This document shows positions 6,677-9,862 of a stretch of DNA of 9,862 nt, in pieces. The translations under genes were made by a program, and so were the position numbers. Where the stretch lies: positions 1-9,862 of the forward strand of contig DAIEHO010000301.1 of assembly GCA_027353565.1 (NCBI GenBank), in the 5' to 3' direction. The DNA is from Propionibacteriaceae bacterium. GTDB lineage: Bacteria; Actinomycetota; Actinomycetes; Propionibacteriales; Propionibacteriaceae. Below the pieces are notes generated by a model. It worked only from the letters and a program-made list of their open reading frames with translations, was not told where the DNA came from and made no database searches. Each line of letters starts with the position of its first letter. The first letter of the stretch is position 1.

Positions 6677-7540
6677 ATGCCCGAAGGCGACTCGGTGTTC
6701 CAGGCGGCGCGACGGCTCCATGCCGCGCTGAGCGGCCACGAGCTCACGATCGCCGATCTCCGCTGGCCGTCGCTCGCGACCGCTGATCTGGTCGGCGACA
6801 CCACGATCGAGGTGGTCGCCGCCGGGAAGCACCTCCTTCATCGCCTGACGTCCGGGCGTACCCTCCACTCCCATCTCAAGATGGAGGGCCGCTGGCGGGT
6901 CGGGCCCAACGACGGGCGGCAGGTACGGAGCCCGGACGTACGGGCTGTGCTGGCGACCGACTCGTACGTCGCGGTCGGAACCCGGCTGGGCATGCTGGAC
7001 CTCGTCGCCACGCGGGACGAGCACACGTTGGTGGGGCACCTCGGGCCGGACGTGCTGGGCCCGGACTGGGACGCCGAGCGCGCCGTCGCCAACCTCGCGG
7101 CGCTGCCCGGTGTCCCCATCGGCGCCGCCCTGCTCGACCAGCGGAACCTTGCGGGGCTCGGCACCGTGTACGTCGCGGAGACGCTGTTCCTCCAGCGCCT
7201 GTCGCCCTGGACGCTGATCGGGGACGTCAGCCCCGTGCGGCTGGCCGGTACGGTCGCCCGCGCCCACACCCTGCTCGAGGCGAACAAGGACACGTACGCG
7301 CGGACGATCACCGGCAGCCGGGTCGAGGGGCAGCAGGACTACGTCCATGGCCGGTCCGGTCTCCCGTGCCGGCGCTGCGGGACCACGATCGAGGTAGCCC
7401 CGCTCGACCACACAAGCCGCGTCGTCTTCTACTGCCGCACCTGCCAGGAGGGTCCCTTCCCGGCGCTCCGACCGCAACGCCCGCTCGGCTCGACGCCCCG
7501 AGGGCCGGCGACCCGTCGCGACTACCGCACGCGCGGGTGA
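6677..7540 (+). CDS. nei: Fpg/Nei-family DNA glycosylase/AP lyase (endonuclease VIII-like)
   Basis: A 287-aa base-excision repair enzyme that removes oxidised bases and nicks the abasic site. After Met removal the N-terminus is Pro2-Glu3 (MPEGDS), the Schiff-base nucleophile and catalytic acid of the family. K51 in AAGKHLL is the conserved lysine of the N-terminal domain. The helix-two-turn-helix region (about 130-230) contains LLDQRNLAGLGTVYVAE, where the usual Gly-Asn has become Gly162-Thr163. A zinc finger of form CX2C-X18-CX2C uses C231, C234, C253 and C256, preceded by the typical YVHGRSGLPC. A 31-residue tail rich in Pro and Arg follows. The MPEGD start and lhr neighbourhood resemble mycobacterial Nei (Rv3297, beside lhr Rv3296), hence the symbol; MutM (Fpg) is less likely. 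The start is fixed by Pro2-Glu3. The gene is probably leaderless. Confidence 0.93.
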   Translation: MPEGDSVFQAARRLHAALSGHELTIADLRWPSLATADLVGDTTIEVVAAGKHLLHRLTSGRTLHSHLKMEGRWRVGPNDGRQVRSPDVRAVLATDSYVAVGTRLGMLDLVATRDEHTLVGHLGPDVLGPDWDAERAVANLAALPGVPIGAALLDQRNLAGLGTVYVAETLFLQRLSPWTLIGDVSPVRLAGTVARAHTLLEANKDTYARTITGSRVEGQQDYVHGRSGLPCRRCGTTIEVAPLDHTSRVVFYCRTCQEGPFPALRPQRPLGSTPRGPATRRDYRTRG

Positions 7541-7575
7541 ACGTCTCGAGCGCCATCGGGCTCCCTGCTGCTGCT

Positions 7576-7591
7576 CGGCCGGGGACGGCCG
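7576..7591 (+). terminator. Weak hairpin after nei, possible terminator
   Basis: CGGCC-GGGGAC-GGCCG forms a 5-bp stem with a 6-nt loop, extendable by one G-U pair, 35 bp after the nei stop. There is no T-tract. Actinobacterial terminators often lack one, but a stem this short is also expected by chance at this GC content. The rest of the 118-bp gap (7541-7658) holds only the menC Shine-Dalgarno; I see no clear promoter in it. Confidence 0.2.
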
Positions 7592-7644
7592 GCTGGGAAA
7601 GGCAGGGACGTGTGCACGGTCTGCGAAGTCGCGCGCCAGAACGT

Positions 7645-7650
7645 GGGAGG
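7645..7650 (+). promoter_or_regulatory. Shine-Dalgarno of menC, fixes a GTG start
   Basis: GGGAGG lies 8 nt before the GTG at 7659. It decides for this start. Unlike the three genes upstream, menC thus has a conventional ribosome-binding site. Confidence 0.7.
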
Positions 7651-7658
7651 ATTCGCCG

Positions 7659-8669
7659 GTGCCCGTGATCCTCCCGCCCCTCGACGAGGTCCTCGCGGGT
7701 GCCCGCGTCGTCGCCGTGCCGATGCGCGTACGGTTCCGCGGCGTCCTCGTCCGTGAAGCGCTGCTGCTGGAGGGCCCCCACGGCTGGGGGGAGTTCGCCC
7801 CGTTCGTCGAGTACGAGGACGCCGAGGCGGCTGCCTGGCTGGCGTCGGGCATCGAGGCGGCCTGGCAGGGGTGGCCGGTGCCACGACGCGACCGGGTGGC
7901 GGTGAACGCAACCGTGCCCGCAGTGACGGCCGACCAGGTCCCCGCGATCCTCGAACGTTTCGGCGACTGCGGGACGGTCAAGGTCAAGGTGGCCGAGGCG
8001 GGGCAGACCCTCGCCGACGACATCGCGCGGGTACGGGCGGTGCGCGCCGCACGTCCCGACGCCGCAGTCCGGGTCGACGCGAACGGTGGGTGGTCGGTGG
8101 ACGAGGCGCTGGTCGCACTGCGATCGCTCGCGGAGATCGGGTTGCAGTACGCAGAGCAACCGTGCGCCGAGGTCGCCGAGCTGGTCGAGCTGCGCGAGCT
8201 GCTCGACCGCGCGCACGTACAGGTCCCTCTCGCCGCCGACGAGTCGATCCGCAAGACGGACGACCCGCTGCGCGTCGCACGTACGGGCGCCATCGACGTC
8301 GCCGTGGTCAAGGTGGCGCCGCTGGGCGGGGTGGCGCGGATGCTCGCCGTGGCCGAGGAGCTGTCCAGGCTCGGCGTACGGGTCGTCGTGTCGTCGGCCC
8401 TCGACACCAGCGTCGGCATCGCGGCGGGAGTGGCCGCCGCGGCCTCACTTCCCGACGAGCCGCTCGCCTGCGGACTGGGTACGGTCGCGCTCTTCGCGTC
8501 CGATGTCTGCGCGGACGCGCTCCTGCCGACCTCGGGCTGGCTGGCGGCGCGCGCGACCGCACCGCTGCCGGATCCCCATCGCTTCGCCGCCCCTGCCGAC
8601 CGCACGCAGTGGTGGCTGGTCAGGCTGGCCCGGTGCTGGCGGGTCCTCGAGCTGAGGAGCGCCTCGTGA
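7659..8669 (+). CDS. menC: o-Succinylbenzoate synthase MenC
   Basis: MenC dehydrates SHCHC to o-succinylbenzoate in the menaquinone (vitamin K2) pathway, in the cytoplasm. It belongs to the enolase superfamily. The 336-aa length fits the actinobacterial form (about 320-340). The capping domain is residues 1-95, with GWGEFAPF at 42-49. The barrel carries the expected catalytic set: K108-V-K110 (acid/base lysine), metal ligands D140 (VDANGGW), E166 (EQPC) and D194 (ADESI), and K218 (VVKVAPLGG). All are intact, so the enzyme should be active. The GTG start follows GGGAGG by 8 nt. The stop overlaps the menD start as GTGA, so the two are very likely co-translated. Some enolase relatives also racemise N-acyl amino acids or dipeptides, but the menD neighbour makes MenC the firm choice. 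Confidence 0.95.
   Translation: MPVILPPLDEVLAGARVVAVPMRVRFRGVLVREALLLEGPHGWGEFAPFVEYEDAEAAAWLASGIEAAWQGWPVPRRDRVAVNATVPAVTADQVPAILERFGDCGTVKVKVAEAGQTLADDIARVRAVRAARPDAAVRVDANGGWSVDEALVALRSLAEIGLQYAEQPCAEVAELVELRELLDRAHVQVPLAADESIRKTDDPLRVARTGAIDVAVVKVAPLGGVARMLAVAEELSRLGVRVVVSSALDTSVGIAAGVAAAASLPDEPLACGLGTVALFASDVCADALLPTSGWLAARATAPLPDPHRFAAPADRTQWWLVRLARCWRVLELRSAS
8654..8659 (+). promoter_or_regulatory. Shine-Dalgarno of menD inside menC
   Basis: GAGGAG lies 6 nt before the GTG at 8666 and within the last codons of menC. With the 4-bp GTGA overlap it supports translational coupling and identifies the menD start. Confidence 0.65.
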
Positions 8670-9862
8670 GCTCGTCGGTCGAGGCGGCGGGCCGGTTGAT
8701 CGCGGACCTGGTCGCCGCCGGCGTACGCGACGTCGTGCTGTCGCCGGGGTCCCGGTCGGCCCCCATCGCGTACGTGGTCGCAGCCGCCGAACGCGACGGC
8801 CTGCTCCGGCTGCACGTGCGGCACGACGAGCGCAGTGCCGCCTTCTTCGGGCTGGGCATCGGCCGCGCCGACCCTGAGCACCCGGCGGTCGTCGTCACCA
8901 CCTCCGGTTCCGCGGTTGCGAACCTCGTCCCGGCGGCGATGGAAGCCCGTCACGGCGGAGTCCCGCTGCTGCTCCTCACCGCCGACCGCCCTCACCGGCT
9001 GCGCGGCACCTGGGCCAACCAGACGTCGGATGCGCAGGGGAAGCTGCTCGAGGCGGTCGCGTACTCCTGGGACGTCGACCCCGTGAACTGGGACGGGACG
9101 CCGTGGCTCGATGCGCTCGCTGCGGCCAAGGGCCGTCTGCGCGGTCGCCCGGGTCCTGCCCACCTCAACGTGTGCTTCGACGTCCCCCTGCAGCCGGCTG
9201 TGGGTGAGACCATCTCCCTCCCGAGCACCGGGGTCACCGCCGGAGGTGAGCAGGCTCATGTGGGCGCCGTCTCCTCGCGGGAGCCGCTCGTGCTGGGCCC
9301 ACGCACCGTGGTGGTCGCGGGCGACGGTGCCGGTCCCGAGGCCGCCGAGCTCGCGACGCGGGTCGGATGGCCGCTCCTGGCCGAGCCGACGTCGGGCGCA
9401 CGGTCCGGCGCTGCGCGGGTCCCCGCGTACCGGCTGGCCCTCCGCGACCTCGCCGACGGGATCGAGCGCGTCGTCGTGTTCGGACGCCCGACACTGTCGC
9501 GCCCGATCACGGCGCTGCTCGACGACGCCCGGGTCGAGGTCGTCCAGGTCATTCGTCACGACGACGACCTGGGCCCCGGAAGGACGGCGCTACGTACGGG
9601 CGGGGTCGTGGTGGACGGTACGGACGACCCGGTCTGGCTGGACCGGTGGCTCGCGGCGGGGCGCGCCATCGAGGCGCACGCCATGGCCGCGGTCGACGCC
9701 TGGCCCGAGGTCACCGGCCTGCACGTCGCGCGCGTGGTCGCTGCCGCCACCTGTCCGGGCAGTGCGCTCTTCGTCGGTTCGTCCAACGCCGTCCGGGACC
9801 TCGACCTCGTGTCGGGGGACCTCCCGTGCGAGGCGCTGATCGTGGCCAACCGCGGGCTGGCC
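8666..9862 (+). CDS. menD: SEPHCHC synthase MenD, 3' end beyond the window
   Basis: MenD is the thiamine-diphosphate enzyme that joins isochorismate and 2-oxoglutarate to give SEPHCHC, an early step of menaquinone synthesis. The frame is open from the GTG at 8666 to the window edge: 399 codons of about 540-560. The N-terminal cofactor domain has LSPGSRSAP (25-33), HVRHDERSAAF with the catalytic thiamine glutamate E55, TTSGSAVANL (78-87) and LLTADRP (103-109) followed by NQ (118-119). The middle domain has the VVFGRPTLSRP strand. The last part begins the C-terminal domain, with FVGSSNAVRDLD (S373 and R377) and ANRG (R396) matching the substrate-binding Ser and Arg residues of E. coli MenD (S391, R395, R413). 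No frameshift is seen. The diphosphate-binding C-terminal part is not visible. Start: GAGGAG and GTGA overlap with menC. Confidence 0.97.
   Translation, partial: MSSSVEAAGRLIADLVAAGVRDVVLSPGSRSAPIAYVVAAAERDGLLRLHVRHDERSAAFFGLGIGRADPEHPAVVVTTSGSAVANLVPAAMEARHGGVPLLLLTADRPHRLRGTWANQTSDAQGKLLEAVAYSWDVDPVNWDGTPWLDALAAAKGRLRGRPGPAHLNVCFDVPLQPAVGETISLPSTGVTAGGEQAHVGAVSSREPLVLGPRTVVVAGDGAGPEAAELATRVGWPLLAEPTSGARSGAARVPAYRLALRDLADGIERVVVFGRPTLSRPITALLDDARVEVVQVIRHDDDLGPGRTALRTGGVVVDGTDDPVWLDRWLAAGRAIEAHAMAAVDAWPEVTGLHVARVVAAATCPGSALFVGSSNAVRDLDLVSGDLPCEALIVANRGLA

Noticed and set aside
8666..8669. GTGA overlap of menC and menD as something unusual
   Set aside because: Four-base stop/start overlaps between pathway partners are common in actinomycetes. 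It is recorded as gene context only.
6413..9559. Minus-strand open frame of 1048 codons opposite nei, menC and menD
   Set aside because: It lies antisense to three genes with intact catalytic motifs, has an Arg/Ser/Thr-rich shadow composition with no recognisable domain, and crosses the nei-menC gap. Long antisense frames are expected at this GC content.

Overview
The window is about 72% GC, with G/C-rich third codon positions, GTG starts and very short gaps between genes. This and the gene content point to an actinomycete (Actinomycetota). A Nocardioides-like or related propionibacterial lineage is plausible, but that is inference from gene order and style only. All six well-supported genes lie on the + strand. 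The many long antisense open frames are artefacts of high GC.

Layout: (1) 1-176 is a leader region. It may hold the first codons of a divergent minus-strand gene (start near 35) and, just before lhr, a plausible DNA-damage (PafBC/RecA-independent type) promoter. (2) 177-4883 encodes a full-length Lhr DNA-repair helicase. (3) A 197-bp spacer with no convincing gene is followed by a DUF1345 membrane protein (5081-5722). (4) 5744-6631 encodes a cytosolic six-bladed TolB/PD40-type beta-propeller. (5) 6677-7540 encodes an Fpg/Nei-family DNA glycosylase/AP lyase with a zinc finger. (6) 7659-8669 (menC) and 8666-9862 (menD, cut by the window edge) encode two consecutive enzymes of menaquinone biosynthesis and overlap as GTGA.

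How the genes fit together: lhr and nei are adjacent in mycobacteria (Rv3296-Rv3297 in M. tuberculosis), so lhr and the glycosylase form a recognisable repair neighbourhood. Here two genes of no known repair role sit between them. Each of the three genes after lhr has a TANNNT-like hexamer 6 or 7 nt before its ATG and no Shine-Dalgarno, the arrangement expected for leaderless transcripts. They may therefore be separate transcription units rather than an lhr operon. menC and menD form a translationally coupled pair: MenD makes SEPHCHC, MenH (not in this window) converts it to SHCHC, and MenC makes o-succinylbenzoate.

I see no mobile element, CRISPR array, RNA gene or clearly new multi-gene system. 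The points most worth a second look are the promoter architecture, a substitution in the DNA-contacting Gly-Asn of the Nei protein, and the uncharacterised membrane-protein/propeller pair inside the lhr-nei neighbourhood.
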